From the NCBI GenBank assembly GCA_943736015.1, contig OX031071.1:27481619-27545618 (forward strand): DNA of 64,000 nt, read 5' to 3'. This document shows, in pieces, positions 33,801-38,300 of this stretch. A model generated the notes under the pieces. It did no database searches. It saw only the letters and a program-made list of their open reading frames with translations, and was not told where the DNA came from. A program made the translations under genes and the position numbers. The stretch comes from Tridacna crocea. Its lineage: Eukaryota > Mollusca > Bivalvia > Cardiida > Cardiidae. Every line of letters begins with the position of its first letter. The first letter of the stretch is position 1.

Positions 33801-36723
33801 TGTGTGTGTGGGTGTATGTGTGTGTGTGTGACTTGATAAATTGAAAGTGAAGTTAGAATACTACTTAACTAATTACCAAACGAACAAATATTAGATTTGT
33901 CCAAATCGAAAGCATTTGCAGACGACAAAATAAATGTGACTGAAAATTGGAAATTTGTTTTCTGAAGGATAGAAAACATTGTGGTTCCCAGCATTTTCTC
34001 CTTTTCCCACAATGTTTTCCATAGGCGTCTTTCTCAGGGTCGTCATAGGTAGGAATTTTGTGGTAATGGGTTAAAAGAGTTGGAAAAAAACGGATTCTGT
34101 TTCATTGCTCAAACTAATAGTGTATATAGCGACACAAACAAAAACTGGCAGATCACTGTACAGAAATGCATTTCCCTCCTAAACACTACAAGATAGCATA
34201 CAACATAAAATAATAAAAAGAAATCGGTTCCATATAAACACAACATATGACACCATCTTGCCTGAATCGAAATTGCCTCGTTCTGGTTTGTCCGTGCAGT
34301 CCTGGTCCCGTCCGCCATCTTGCAGCAATAAAGGAATGTTAAACACTTCAAAACAATTCCATGTGCTCATGTCCATTAGCAGGAATATTTTTTTAGAGTA
34401 TTTTGAGGAAAGGAGATCTACTTTCAAAGTAAATGTTTTCTACACTTCCGAAGACGAATTTCATCTGAGGAACTATAGTTAACGTAATATCTGTGTACAA
34501 CTTAGGTGAGAATTATATATATAATTTTTTTTTAATATCATGCTTTTAAATAGGTTATCGAGTAATATCTGTGAAATATCTTTTCGATATTTCATGGTTA
34601 CGAAATTCCATGGGGAGAGGAGATCTACTTTCAAAACAAATGTTTTCTACACTTCCAAAGGAGCTACAATTAACGTAATAATCTGCGAATAACTGTAATA
34701 GTGAGAATTTTTTCTTTCTTTTTTTTTTTTATAATTTCATGCTTTTCAAAAGGTTATCGAGAAATATCGGTAAAATATTTTTCGACATTTCAAGGTTACG
34801 ACAAGCGAAAATACCGATTTTAATGTTCTAGTTATTTCGGTAAAATGAGCGTGACACACAACCAGATGGAAATATGACGTCATTTACCTTATATTTCTCG
34901 CGCTTTACGTAATATTGTAATGCGGTGCTATGCAGGAGGGGTACGCCACGGGGAGTAACTGAAAAGTACTGCTCTGGATTTTGATGAAGTTTCTCCCAGA
35001 AAGGATTAAAAGCATGAAATAAATATTTTTTTCAGGTAAGGATCGAAAGTAATTATCTCGTAAACACTATCGATGATATTTTCACGAGTGGCTGCACCCC
35101 TCGTGAAAATATTACCGACGATGTTCACTCGATGATATAAGTTTCGATCTTTAACCAGAAATAACCAACAGATAACCTCTATTTATTTATCATTTAGTTA
35201 GGGCTGAAGTATTTACATTTCAAGTCTAGACACATATTTTGACTTTTCGACAGGCAAATATAAGGTTTGAGATGGGGGTGGTGATGGTGGAAGTTCCAAT
35301 TTTTGCGTGTCAAAAATGTCCTTGTCAGAGTATTTACATGTGCTATAATTCTCTCACTTAAAGTTTTTTCAAAATTCCATTTCTTTCATCTTTTATTTCT
35401 TTTTTTTTTTTCAAACAGCTTGAGACAAGTCATATCTAGAGACAAGGAAATGCCATCATACTTGTATTTATCGAACACCTAAGCGAAACTGAAACTGTGT
35501 TTGAATCAGGTTTGTTTACTACAGATATCTTCAAACATTATTATTTTCTCGGAGAACAAATATGATAACTTAATTCTTTATCGCACAATGACAAGTCTTA
35601 ACGATCCTGAGGAAGACGGCTTTTGAAATCATTGTGGGAAAAGAAGAACATGCTGTTAACCAGCATTTTCTTCTTTTTCCTCACTGTTTCCTACCTTTTC
35701 AAGTATTCAAGTCATTATGTGAGCCAGATTATATTTTGTCAGTAGCAAGTAGTTTAAATTAGAGCCAGTCTAGACCATTGCAGTTTGAGAAAGAGTTCAT
35801 ACAGGTTTGCTACAACTACTGTAAGCTTCTCCTATGAAAGAAAGTACAAATTTAGAAATATTACAGAAAAATATGTGATTTCTACTAGTTTTGATCTATG
35901 GAGACTAATAAATTAACCCTAGAAGACATAAACTCTTTACCATACAACAAACTTTTAGCATTGTCCAAATTGAAAGCATTTTCAGACAACAATTTGAATG
36001 TGGCTCGAAGAGTGCAATCTTGCTTTGATAGGGTAGAAAGCATTGTGTAAAAAGGGATAAATAATGGTTACCGGCATTTTCTGCTTTTCCCACAATATTT
36101 TCAAAAGGCCTCTTCTACAAGATCGTGAAAGTCAGGACGGTTTGGTATAGAGTGAAACTGCTCACACGTACTTTACAAGGCAACTTAAAATAGAACCATG
36201 CTCTCGTAAAAGATGGCCCAATACGTTAACCAAGCCAGTCATCACGTGATCATAGATTCAAAAAGTCCAGTCAGTCCAACAACCGACTGAATCATGCGGT
36301 TAACTGGGCCTTGGACATGCAGAAAATTGGCTAATACCAAAGCTATTCGGCTCAAGTCAGCCTGGACGGACTGCGCAGACTGACATGGGTCGATATTTTT
36401 TTGCATGTTTATCAAGACCCCTTTTTACAGAGCATGATTCATACAATAAAGAGGTTTCTATTCCCTGTATAATGTATTATGTAACATTGTCAAGATTCTC
36501 TCTTCTATATCATACAGATGTAACGAGAAGGAAGAATGAATGAATGAATGAACGAACGAACGAACGAAAGAAAGAAAGAAAGAAGAGGAAAGGAAAGAAA
36601 AGGGAAGGAAAGAAAAGAAAGAAAAAGAAAAGAAAGCAATAAAGCAAATCTGTTTAAAAACAATGTAGAGTTCACAATACCTTTTTCAATGCTGCGTTCT
36701 TCTTTGGTTTGTTTTCTGGTGGC
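1120..36723 (-). CDS. calmodulin-like four-EF-hand protein (spliced, six exons)
   Basis: The product is a calcium-binding EF-hand protein, probably a cytosolic Ca2+ sensor that changes conformation to bind targets. Exons at 36723-36681, 32244-32101, 26345-26283, 14001-13905, 3699-3599 and 1151-1120 join without a frame break (phases 1,1,1,2,1) into 159 codons plus TAG. Every border has AG acceptor and GT donor signals. The four 12-residue loops begin [27 protein letters not shown] and DIDGDGRIN, and each has acid at positions 1 and 12. Only loop 1 lacks Gly at position 6 (Lys). The layout matches calmodulin (about 149 aa), with a longer basic, polar N-terminus and the ending [11 protein letters not shown] instead of the calmodulin tail. 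It is therefore a diverged calmodulin-like paralogue, not calmodulin itself; troponin C is less likely. The start codon is not in these six exons. Introns reach 12 kb and are packed with transposable elements. Confidence 0.93.
1230..1652 (+). repeat. 15-bp minisatellite
   Basis: GGTACGAGTTCTCCA repeats about 28 times with variants (TTCTTCA, TCCTCCA and a shortened TCGCCA). It lies in the last intron of the calmodulin-like gene, only 80 bp upstream of the last exon's acceptor. Open frames on both strands are artefacts of the 15-bp period. Confidence 0.95.
1952..2320 (-). pseudogene. mariner/Tc1-type transposase C-terminal relic
   Basis: The minus strand encodes [20 protein letters not shown], matching the WPxxSPDLxPxDFFLW block near the catalytic end of mariner-family transposases. 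Upstream in the same frame, past a stop, [19 protein letters not shown] resembles the WFQQDGATAHTA block. The stop, the missing N-terminal half and changed motif residues show it is dead. Confidence 0.7.
2798..2845 (-). pseudogene. partial duplicate of exon E border
   Basis: GTCACCGT..ATTCTAC..GTTRATTCTAC..CTACCTTCAT is shared with 3588-3634 at about 41 of 48 positions. The minus strand reads [10 protein letters not shown] then a GTAGAA donor-like site, a decayed version of [16 protein letters not shown]. There is no acceptor or upstream EF helix. Confidence 0.55.
3232..3466. mobile_element. piggyBac-like MITE (family A)
   Basis: Opposite orientation to the 580 copy. CCAATTACCACACAATCCCT leads to the palindrome GGAGAAAATGC..GGCATTTTCTCC and then TTTTGTCGTGTGGTAAAGAG. 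Confidence 0.75.
3599..3699 (-). CDS. calmodulin-like gene, exon E (EF-hand 4)
   Basis: This 101-nt exon follows TTTTCAG and ends GAAG|GTAGGA. It encodes [19 protein letters not shown], then KQA and the loop [11 protein letters not shown], whose twelfth residue (Glu) is completed by the last exon. [19 protein letters not shown] is close to the calmodulin sequence. A partial, decayed copy of its 3' border lies about 750 bp downstream (2798-2845). Confidence 0.95.
3749..4350 (+). mobile_element. foldback element family C with an internal tandem repeat
   Basis: The ends are inverted: GATAAAGGGGCTTAATGCAT at the left, and ATGCATTAAGCCCATTTTTG with CCAGAGC at the right. CCCAGGTCAGCCTACGCA lies inside. 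The centre has been filled by a tandem array (3819-4205). Confidence 0.6.
3819..4205 (+). repeat. 90/54-bp tandem repeat
   Basis: ATTCCCTGTTAG recurs at 3819, 3909, 3999, 4053 and 4144. The units are built from a 36-bp submodule (CAAAATGAGCCAAAACTTTT and variants), giving 90-bp and 54-bp versions. ORFs in it (104, 70 codons) are artefacts. Confidence 0.92.
4351..5394. other. intron sequence, nothing recognised
   Basis: No ORF with coding character and no repeat shared with the rest of the window was seen. Confidence 0.4.
5395..5655. mobile_element. foldback element family C
   Basis: GGAGGCTTTATTCATCTCCG at the left; GTCAGCCTGCACGGACTATG with CAGACTGAC; GCAGATGCATCAAGTTCC at the right. Confidence 0.65.
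5685..5930 (+). repeat. dispersed repeat, also at 58855 and 59435
   Basis: GGAGAAAATGGCTTTTATCA, ATACGTTTGAGGAGAAATCA and TCAGGTAGCGTTTTATTGAG are matched at 58900-59015, and TTCAAAGTAACGGTT..CCAGGA at 59460-59515. Confidence 0.75.
6262..6385. mobile_element. foldback element family B
   Basis: GCGGACAGTGTAGATCAAGG..CAGACTGCACAGAACGTGCA and its complement form a palindrome centred at about 6336. TAACTCTTAGG lies at its left. Confidence 0.7.
6390..7390. other. intron with minor repeat scraps
   Basis: A family C scrap (AACCAGGTCAGCCTGCGCAA, 6711-6730) and a C/T-rich run (6886-6935) are all I can support. Confidence 0.4.
7396..7720 (+). repeat. 108-bp tandem repeat, three copies
   Basis: GGCATAGGATTAGATCAGAC recurs every 108 bp (36 codons), so a 179-codon frame appears with repeated [13 protein letters not shown]. 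There is no other coding evidence. GATCAGACTG links it to the family B foldback elements. Confidence 0.85.
8060..8362 (-). pseudogene. LINE ORF2 C-terminal fragment
   Basis: The fragment encodes [20 protein letters not shown], a CX2CX7HX4C cluster with the EDEYHF signature found at the C-terminus of many invertebrate LINE ORF2 proteins. About 100 codons remain; the reverse transcriptase part is gone. It is 5'-truncated, as usual for LINE insertions. Confidence 0.6.
8360..8735. mobile_element. two adjacent family A MITEs
   Basis: Palindromic cores at 8400-8465 and 8636-8695 lie head to tail. The second is near perfect (GGAGAAAATGCTGG/CCAGCATTTTCTCC). Confidence 0.7.
8735..8955 (-). mobile_element. 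tRNA-derived SINE (family S2)
   Basis: Read on the minus strand: head GTGAGGTAGAGCGTCGGCCT and GAGTTCGATACCTGAGAG, body GGGATTTTTCATTGGCTCAC, tail in an A/T-rich TAAACTAA run. Confidence 0.7.
9035..9150. mobile_element. foldback element family B
   Basis: AGCGGACAGTGTAGATCCAA with GATCAGACTGCA and the inverted arm ending ACACCGTCCG. Confidence 0.7.
9472..9692. mobile_element. piggyBac-like MITE (family A), full length
   Basis: Bounded by TTAACTCTTTGCCAAACGAC and TTGTTTGGTAAAGGGTTAA. TTAA at both ends is the piggyBac target duplication; CYCTTT inside it resembles the CCC start of piggyBac inverted repeats. The central palindrome is intact. Confidence 0.82.
10140..10360 (-). mobile_element. 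SINE remnant (family S4 type)
   Basis: GGTGTTTAATACCGTTTTCA, GCTCCTTTCCCACATAGCCA and ATCGTCGAAACAATAG match the S4 body; the head is missing. Confidence 0.5.
10797..11056 (+). mobile_element. tRNA-derived SINE (family S1)
   Basis: A box TGACTCAGTGGTGAG, B box GAGTTCGGTACCC; body GTGAGAAAAGTAGTCAGTGG and GCCAGGAAACACATGT; tail CAACCAACCAACC. Confidence 0.75.
11697..11795 (+). repeat. (CAACAAGA)n-type low-complexity run
   Basis: ACAACAAGACAACAACA repeats. Apparent polar or valine-rich ORFs here are artefacts. Confidence 0.9.
11940..12373. mobile_element. two adjacent family A MITEs
   Basis: The first ends GGTTTGGTAAAGAGTTAA at about 12145. The second runs from that TTAACTCTTCACCACAC to GTTTGGCGAAGAGTTAA (12373). 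They abut at one TTAA. Confidence 0.72.
12535..12660. mobile_element. foldback element family B
   Basis: AGTGTAGATCCAAGATCAGA paired with TCTTGGATCTACACTGTCCG; followed by the AGTTCAGTGAGTCGTG end. Confidence 0.7.
12793..13051. mobile_element. foldback element family C
   Basis: TGATAAAAGGGGGCTTAATG at the left and TATTAAGCCCCATCCTTACA at the right, inverted. Confidence 0.68.
13597..13777. mobile_element. foldback element family E (ACGTAGA dyads)
   Basis: CCGGTGTAATGCAGATAAAT at the left and ATTTCTCTGCACTACACCCG at the right are inverted. In between, ATTCTACGTAGAGAAATGAC recurs in both orientations. Confidence 0.72.
13905..14001 (-). CDS. calmodulin-like gene, exon D (EF-hand 3)
   Basis: This 97-nt exon follows CTTTCAG and ends TTGAG|GTAAAT. 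It encodes [18 protein letters not shown] followed by the loop [12 protein letters not shown] and the start of the exit helix. [20 protein letters not shown] closely follows the calmodulin EF-hand 3 pattern. A (CT)n microsatellite lies just upstream in the intron, near the acceptor. Confidence 0.95.
14038..14108 (+). repeat. (CT)n microsatellite
   Basis: About 35 CT units with three interruptions, 35 bp upstream of exon D's acceptor on the minus strand. Confidence 0.95.
14480..15115. mobile_element. two family A MITEs flanking a SINE fragment
   Basis: The first (14482-14735) has a degraded core. The second (14920-15085) keeps TTAACTCTTTACCTAACGAC and GGGTAAAGGAGAAAATGCTGG but lacks the 3' half of its core. 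Confidence 0.6.
14815..14925 (-). mobile_element. SINE fragment (family S3)
   Basis: GTAGGCTAAGGCTTTGAAGT, TTGCCCAAGGACAC and GGTTCGAACCC (B box) are shared with copies at 44880 and 51190. Confidence 0.6.
15835..16690. mobile_element. nested family A MITE fragments
   Basis: TTTACCAAACAACAAAATCT (15840), a core at 16050-16110 and another at 16437-16505 mark at least three partial copies upstream of the LINE. Confidence 0.6.
16839..17173 (+). pseudogene. LINE ORF1 remnant with CCHC zinc knuckle
   Basis: One frame is open from 16839 to 17090. Another frame then encodes [14 protein letters not shown] (17111-17152), a clean CX2CX4HX4C zinc knuckle, ending at TAG 17171-17173. Gag-like ORF1 proteins of LINEs carry such knuckles and bind the element RNA. 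The frame change implies a frameshift or that only the 3' end of ORF1 is present. Confidence 0.6.
17243..20359 (+). CDS. LINE ORF2: endonuclease-reverse transcriptase
   Basis: This 1038-residue protein nicks target DNA and copies the element's RNA. An AP-endonuclease-like domain (about residues 95-310) shows LNIQHF (103), GFCES (130), YRPP, IGDYNIN (236) and SDHFPV (302). The reverse transcriptase domain (about 520-800) shows [35 protein letters not shown] (673), [19 protein letters not shown] and the catalytic YADDT (761). The C-terminus ends in the [18 protein letters not shown] type typical of jockey/CR1-like LINEs, with no RNase H domain. The N-terminus is cysteine-rich ([17 protein letters not shown]). 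The jockey-superfamily label is from motif style; the exact clade was not determined. Confidence 0.93.
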   Translation: MCENCNIAPCICTADRCLEFKPINCRLPTQNEITKFLNNDNTHYITGNEIECNSDLKIPENNDIQYQSSSIGDSHKNAHLSSSYTLCSPELLRFSAEGLHVVNLNIQHFLPKYDEIRIILHENRLIDIFGFCESFLSDNVPDKNIIITGFKFERKDRENKAGGGIIVYVKDYITYTRRYDMEFSNIESIWLQINTDDNAQILVNFTYRPPNSPQSWIDEYEKQLILAESSNLDWFAIGDYNINFSPPHSFTNSKWSKVVCDFGLHQLVNTPTRVTKSSSSIIDHIYTTATNYIGEIFVPEIGVSDHFPVAVTLSKKCNIKHSNRHKAITYRSFKSFDKSSFLHDIYRVNFDILETISDTNLFLDKLYYMLNCVLDKHAPLKCKRVKRLQQPGWYTDEVKQARITRDMYRSHKNWDQYKIWRNKCVSIIKKAKKSFFNNSVKDKKDAKILWKNIKLVSNENEQCISVPNTLKINDTIIEGMQNIADALNDHFVNIAKTAEKSQFNAENFISLQRFLDMKLQNSSFDIDFITPYEVSILIEKLDTNKSSGLDKIGPNILKLCKDQVARPIATLINYSLSSGVFPDKLKEAGVVPLHKGGSKDDPNNYRPISILPTLSKIFERHVANQLNKYLQNTSVLDERQSGFRQHHSCQTALIRLVNSWLTSMDEGNIIGAVFLDFKKAFDLVDHKVLLHKLKLYHFSSNALNLFESYLTNRTQAIRTAVVCSNYLPITSGVPQGSILGPLLFLLYVNDLPLEINSDTDMYADDTTFHCKGKNINEIQLTLQSDINKTQRWCMKNNMAINPTKTTCMMVGSKQKLSCIEDLNLYVNNNRITNVESQKLLGVYIDKNLTWKLHIDKTCKKLVSKLFLLKRIQYFLTPDVKQLFYNAYITPIFDYGCVIWSKANTVDIHRITKLQTRAARIMLNEHRDKSPYEMLRTLNWLAFPVRCKYFIGLLIFKAINNLTPSYISDLITFSSNNTYVLRSIAKRDISHNKPNTNYLKKTFSYSGMEIWNRIPTEIRNSQNINTFKSKLKSFLFENC
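21455..21625. mobile_element. foldback element family C, partial
   Basis: GACTGCACAGACTGATCTTG, TTTTTTCAGATGCAGTAAG and TTCACAGACCATTGCTC match the family's right half. It starts directly beside the GC-rich element. Confidence 0.5.
21868..22095. mobile_element. piggyBac-like MITE (family A), full length 228 bp
   Basis: TTAACCCTTTACCAAACAAT at the left and TTTGTCGTTTGGGAAAGGG with TTAA at the right. The core is a perfect palindrome with 30-bp arms. This is the best reference copy in the window. Confidence 0.88.
22100..22750. other. intron, no feature except (GAGT)n
   Basis: AT-rich, no shared repeat or exon-like segment. Confidence 0.4.
22233..22262 (+). repeat. (GAGT)n microsatellite
   Basis: Seven GAGT units. 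Confidence 0.9.
22764..23065 (+). mobile_element. tRNA-derived SINE with 12-bp target duplication
   Basis: The head GCCGATATAGCTCAGTAGG has an A box (22776-22787) and a B box GGGTTCGAATCCC (22828-22840). The body carries CTTTCGGATGAGACGTTAAA then CCGAGGTCCC, and the tail is (AATC)n-like. ACAGGTAGCCCT flanks it on both sides (22752-22763, 23066-23077). The anticodon arm is enlarged, so it is not a working tRNA gene. Confidence 0.85.
23655..23945 (-). mobile_element. tRNA-derived SINE (family S4)
   Basis: TTGATTGATTGATACTTAAC tail; body CTTTCCCACATAATCATCGT; head GGGGATCGAACC and CCGAGTCCTAGCCATTAGCG on the minus strand. Confidence 0.7.
24145..24345. mobile_element. foldback element family D
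   Basis: GTGTTGTCTCGGATCAGCCT..GTCCGCGCAATCTGATCC, then CGACGCTTTACACAAATGTC inverted to GGGCATTCGGACTT. Confidence 0.55.
24350..25800. other. intron with two family C scraps
   Basis: Scraps at 24510-24640 and 25690-25795 (CTCAACCTGCGCGGCCTGTG). The 68-codon ORF at 25391-25597 has no recognisable domain. Confidence 0.4.
25930..25992 (+). repeat. (CCTT)n microsatellite
   Basis: About 15 units of CCTT. Confidence 0.95.
26125..26240 (+). repeat. (CT)n-rich tract
   Basis: CTCTCT runs with CCGCTCTCTCTCG interruptions, just downstream of exon C. Confidence 0.9.
26283..26345 (-). CDS. calmodulin-like gene, exon C (EF-hand 2)
   Basis: This 63-nt exon follows a TTTCAG acceptor and ends at a strong GTACGT donor. 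It encodes [20 protein letters not shown] plus V and the first base of Gly. With exon B the loop reads [12 protein letters not shown], a textbook EF-hand. [10 protein letters not shown] is the central linker between the two EF-hand lobes. Confidence 0.92.
   Translation of the reverse strand, partial: GMVESISKNSIHLCKRKWRK
26415..26625. mobile_element. family A MITE, diverged
   Basis: Core palindrome GTGGGAAAAGAAGAAAATG/CATTTTCTTCTTTTCCCAC, ending CGTGTGGTTAAAC. Confidence 0.68.
26931..27152. mobile_element. piggyBac-like MITE (family A), full length
   Basis: Bounded by TTAACTCATTACCAAACGAC and GTGTGGTAATGGGTTAA; the core has a small deletion. Confidence 0.83.
27160..28030. other. intron, ORF of unknown status at 27503-27868
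   Basis: Family B scraps at 27190-27250 and 27350-27395. A 121-codon minus-strand frame (27868-27503) and a 62-codon plus-strand frame (27655-27843) overlap; neither resembles a known protein or has exon signals I trust. Confidence 0.3.
28049..28138 (-). other. short ORF with ATGGCGGCG start, between CRE sites
   Basis: On the minus strand AAAATGGCGGCGTCG opens a 29-codon frame ([12 protein letters not shown] and on) that ends at TGA inside a TGACGTCA motif. A second GACGTC lies 20 bp away. It looks like promoter or 5' exon sequence, but no donor or further exon was found. Confidence 0.25.
28395..28648 (+). mobile_element. tRNA-derived SINE (family S1), older copy
   Basis: Shares GTGAGAAAAGTAGTGAGTG and GCCAGGAAACACATGT with the 10797 copy; tail AGTCAATCAATG. 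Confidence 0.7.
28800..28985. mobile_element. family A MITE, partial
   Basis: The core GGAAAAGGAGAAAATGCTGG/CCAGCATATTCTTCTTTTCC survives; the termini are degraded. Confidence 0.6.
29222..29453. mobile_element. piggyBac-like MITE (family A), full length
   Basis: TTAACTCTTACTACCAAACG to ATTGTTTGGTAAAGGGTTGA, with an intact palindromic core. Confidence 0.82.
29460..29745. other. no feature seen
   Basis: AT-rich with a C13 run at 29680-29692. Confidence 0.35.
29748..30775 (+). mobile_element. 1-kb AGCTCATCTGAGC repeat with internal subrepeats
   Basis: It starts AGCTCATCTGAGCACAACGT and ends GGGCCATCTTGGCCCTCTTG. Subrepeats of about 165 bp (GAAGAAATTCTTAAAAATTC..GACCCTTTTCAAAAAT..GGCTCTGG) occur five times. 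No coding. This type is widespread in molluscs to my knowledge. Confidence 0.72.
30836..30890 (+). repeat. (ATC)n microsatellite
   Basis: CATCATCAT run followed by AACAACATCGTCGTC. Confidence 0.9.
31140..31375. mobile_element. foldback element family C, diverged
   Basis: CAGGTCAGCCTGCAGAGTCC near the left; AAGCCCCATTCTACCAGGAC near the right. Confidence 0.55.
31492..31745 (+). repeat. 35-bp minisatellite, seven copies
   Basis: GGTCATTTCCTACACCCACC then TATTCTTTTTATTTT repeats every 35 bp, followed by degenerate GGTCATTTCATAC units to 31790. Three long overlapping frames are period artefacts. Confidence 0.93.
32101..32244 (-). CDS. calmodulin-like gene, exon B (EF-hand 1 and start of EF-hand 2)
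   Basis: This 144-nt exon begins after ATTCCAG and ends G|GTAATG. It encodes [20 protein letters not shown] (EF-hand 1), the linker [18 protein letters not shown], and the helix of EF-hand 2 up to DKN. The Ca2+ loop of EF-hand 2 is split by the intron and is completed exactly by the next exon. An unspliced read-through of this exon runs into unrelated residues and a stop, so splicing is needed. Confidence 0.92.
32290..32522. mobile_element. foldback element family D
   Basis: CATTCGGGCATTTGCTTAAA to CACACATGTCCGAATG. TCTCGTCTCGGATCAGCGTG and AGTGTCGTTTCGGATTAGCC form two inner dyads. It lies 45 bp upstream of exon B's acceptor. Confidence 0.65.
32618..32646 (+). repeat. (CAT)n microsatellite
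   Basis: Nine CAT units, about 400 bp upstream of exon B. Confidence 0.9.
32850..33480. other. intron, no supported feature
   Basis: An 86-codon minus-strand frame (33190-32930) has no recognisable similarity. An EF-hand-like scrap nearby is discussed among the rejected items. Confidence 0.35.
33500..33775. mobile_element. foldback element family C
   Basis: TCTGTAAAAAACGGGTTTAA, then AACCAGGTCAGCTTGCAGTC/CACAGGCTGACCGG, and ATCAAACCGCAGTTTGCCAG. Confidence 0.65.
33787..33832 (+). repeat. (GT)n microsatellite
   Basis: GTGTGT run with one GGTGTATG interruption. Confidence 0.9.
33865..34074. mobile_element. piggyBac-like MITE (family A), full length
   Basis: TTAACTAATTACCAAACGAA to GTGGTAATGGGTTAA. 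Half of the core palindrome (the GGAGAAAATGC arm) is deleted. Confidence 0.8.
34242..34318 (-). other. TISU-like start inside an intron, possible alternative first exon
   Basis: GCAAGATGGCGGACGG on the minus strand is an exact TISU match. The frame reads [19 protein letters not shown] up to CAG|GCAAGA, which fits the rare GC donor. Its phase (0) does not fit exon B of the calmodulin-like gene (needs phase 1), so it would need another exon or another donor. It may start a separate transcript. Confidence 0.3.
34404..34800 (+). repeat. tandem duplication of about 210 bp
   Basis: AGGAGATCTACTTTCAAAGT..GTTTTCTACACTTCC..AGGTTATCGAG..GGTTACGA occurs at 34404-34603 and again at 34615-34801 with drift. 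Confidence 0.75.
34801..35565. other. intron with one short inverted repeat
   Basis: GATATTTTCACGAG and CTCGTGAAAATATT (35072-35114) are inverted; otherwise unremarkable. Confidence 0.4.
35570..36155. mobile_element. two family A MITEs in a row
   Basis: Copies at 35572-35798 and 35927-36155 have recognisable cores and flanks (GTCCAAATTGAAAGCATTTT; GTCTAGACCATTGCAG). Confidence 0.68.
36195..36440. mobile_element. foldback element family C
   Basis: ATGCTCTCGTAAAAGATGGC to ATCAAGACCCCTTTTTACAG with GTCAGCCTGGACGGACTGCG inside. Confidence 0.62.
36535..36640 (+). repeat. (GAAT)n/(GAAC)n/(GAAA)n tract
   Basis: GAATGAATGAATGAACGAAC then GAAAGAAA runs, about 40 bp downstream of exon A. Confidence 0.9.
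36681..36723 (-). CDS. calmodulin-like gene, exon A (N-terminal segment)
   Basis: This 43-nt exon follows a TTTCAG acceptor and ends at a GTATTG donor. It reads [14 protein letters not shown] plus one base, which completes the Glu codon at the start of the next exon. It corresponds to the QLTEEQIAEFKE helix of calmodulin but is more basic. Its phase (0 in, 1 out) fits the next exon. Short length makes it less certain than the EF-hand exons. Confidence 0.75.
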
Positions 36724-37029
36724 CTGAAATGAATCAAGACAGAGAATACAGTCTGTATATATTCAAGAAAAGTTATTTTGACTCTTTACCACATAGTATC
36801 GACCTTTAACTAATAACCGCTATTTCCTCCTTTCCCGCCATGTTTCCATGTGGTGGCCTCTCAAGACCTAGCATTTATGATACCTTTCTCCGACCTCAGG
36901 TACTTCTAAATGAGGACATTACTGGAGGTGGATTCGACTCCCATCCCATATCCTGCCGAACAAGTCACCGCCATAGTAAAAATTTAATCGTTACTATTTC
37001 AAAAGTATGTTTGGGCGAATGTATGTCTT

Positions 37030-37125
37030 TATCGGACAGTGTAGATCCAAGATCAGACTACACATTATGTGCAGTCTGATCTTGATCCACACTGTCCGCA
37101 AAAGGTCAGTGAGTCGTGCTAAGTT
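37030..37125. mobile_element. foldback element family B
   Basis: GGACAGTGTAGATCCAAGAT paired with GATCTTGATCCACACTGTCC. Confidence 0.72.
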
Positions 37126-37387
37126 ACCCGAAGGGTAAAGTCAGTTTATCATGTTAAGAAAGACATTACAGACTTCTGAATCATATAAGATAGTACTCAA
37201 CAAGTAATATTATCTCTATCGCGTGACAACAACCGTTCTTACAATGTGCTGGTGATTGAAGACCTGTAAATTGGACACTTTACCTTATTCTTATTGTCTC
37301 TCAGAGCGTATATACTGTATTTGTTCTATCTTTGGATTTCTAAAACCAGCCGGGTCCGTATGCGACAACCGTTCAGAAATAACATAC

Positions 37388-37578
37388 CTGGCCCGTATTC
37401 ACCAACCATTCTTTAGAATATTCTTTGTCTTATTCTCCAAGGTTTTTTTCTAAATTTGTAAGTAACACGACTTCTGATTGGCTAAACTGAATGGTTTTGT
37501 TACTTACAAACGTGGAAAATTCTGGAGAATAAGACAAAGAACGTTCTTAAGAATGGTTGGTGAATACGGGCTAGGCTG
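37388..37578. mobile_element. foldback element, GCCCGTATTCACCAACCATT type
   Basis: The left arm GCCCGTATTCACCAACCATT is answered by AATGGTTGGTGAATACGGGC at the right; TTTGTCTTATTCTCCA pairs with TGGAGAATAAGACAAA. Arms are about 60 bp with a short AT-rich loop. Confidence 0.8.
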
Positions 37579-37687
37579 GTTTAAGTCTGTATCTGGACAG
37601 TAACACAATTTCCAACAGGCTTTGAACATCAATTTTTGTGTAGCCCAACATTGTATACCATTTCGACACTGGGAAATGTCTGAGAAT

Positions 37688-37880
37688 TAGTTTAGTTTGA
37701 ATATACTTATTTCACATGGATGAGAAGTCCTTCCAACTTGTACTAATCTCAATTCTGCGTGCTGAAATTTACACCAGCCCCCGTGTAGAATGTGAGGAGT
37801 CCCAAAGTTGGCATCAGGGTATCGAACTCAGAACCTTATGGTTACATGGCCAACGCTCTACCTCACTAGCACGAACACAT
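37688..37880 (-). mobile_element. tRNA-derived SINE (family S2)
   Basis: GAGGTAGAGCGTTGGCCATG and GAGTTCGATACCC on the minus strand; the body matches the 8735 copy. Confidence 0.68.
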
Positions 37881-38199
37881 CACTTAACTGTCATTGTAAA
37901 CTTCCGTGTAGTTCTAATTTTTAGAAAGGTGAGGAGTGAGGCTTCTGAACACATAGCGAGGAAAGGAGAAACTGCTGGTGACTAGCATTTTCTCCTTTTG
38001 CTTCAATGTTTTCTGATATTTCTAGGACATACATGTACCACTTGAATCCAACAATACAGAATTTTTTGTGTGAAACTTTTTATCTGTTTTGACGAGTCAA
38101 AAAATCTCATCGTCAGATAGACATGCACAACAGTCTTTTGTGAGCTTCTGGACACAAAATGTTATCTTCAGAAGTAATGTGTAGGTTCAAAAGTTCAGA

Positions 38200-38300
38200 T
38201 AATAATACTAATAGTAATAATTATAATAATAATAATAAAAAATAAACAAACAAAAAAGAATAATAATAGTAATACAAATAATAATAATAGCAACAATTAT
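38200..38300 (+). repeat. (AAT)n-rich tract
   Basis: AATAATAATA runs bordering the family A MITE. Confidence 0.85.
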
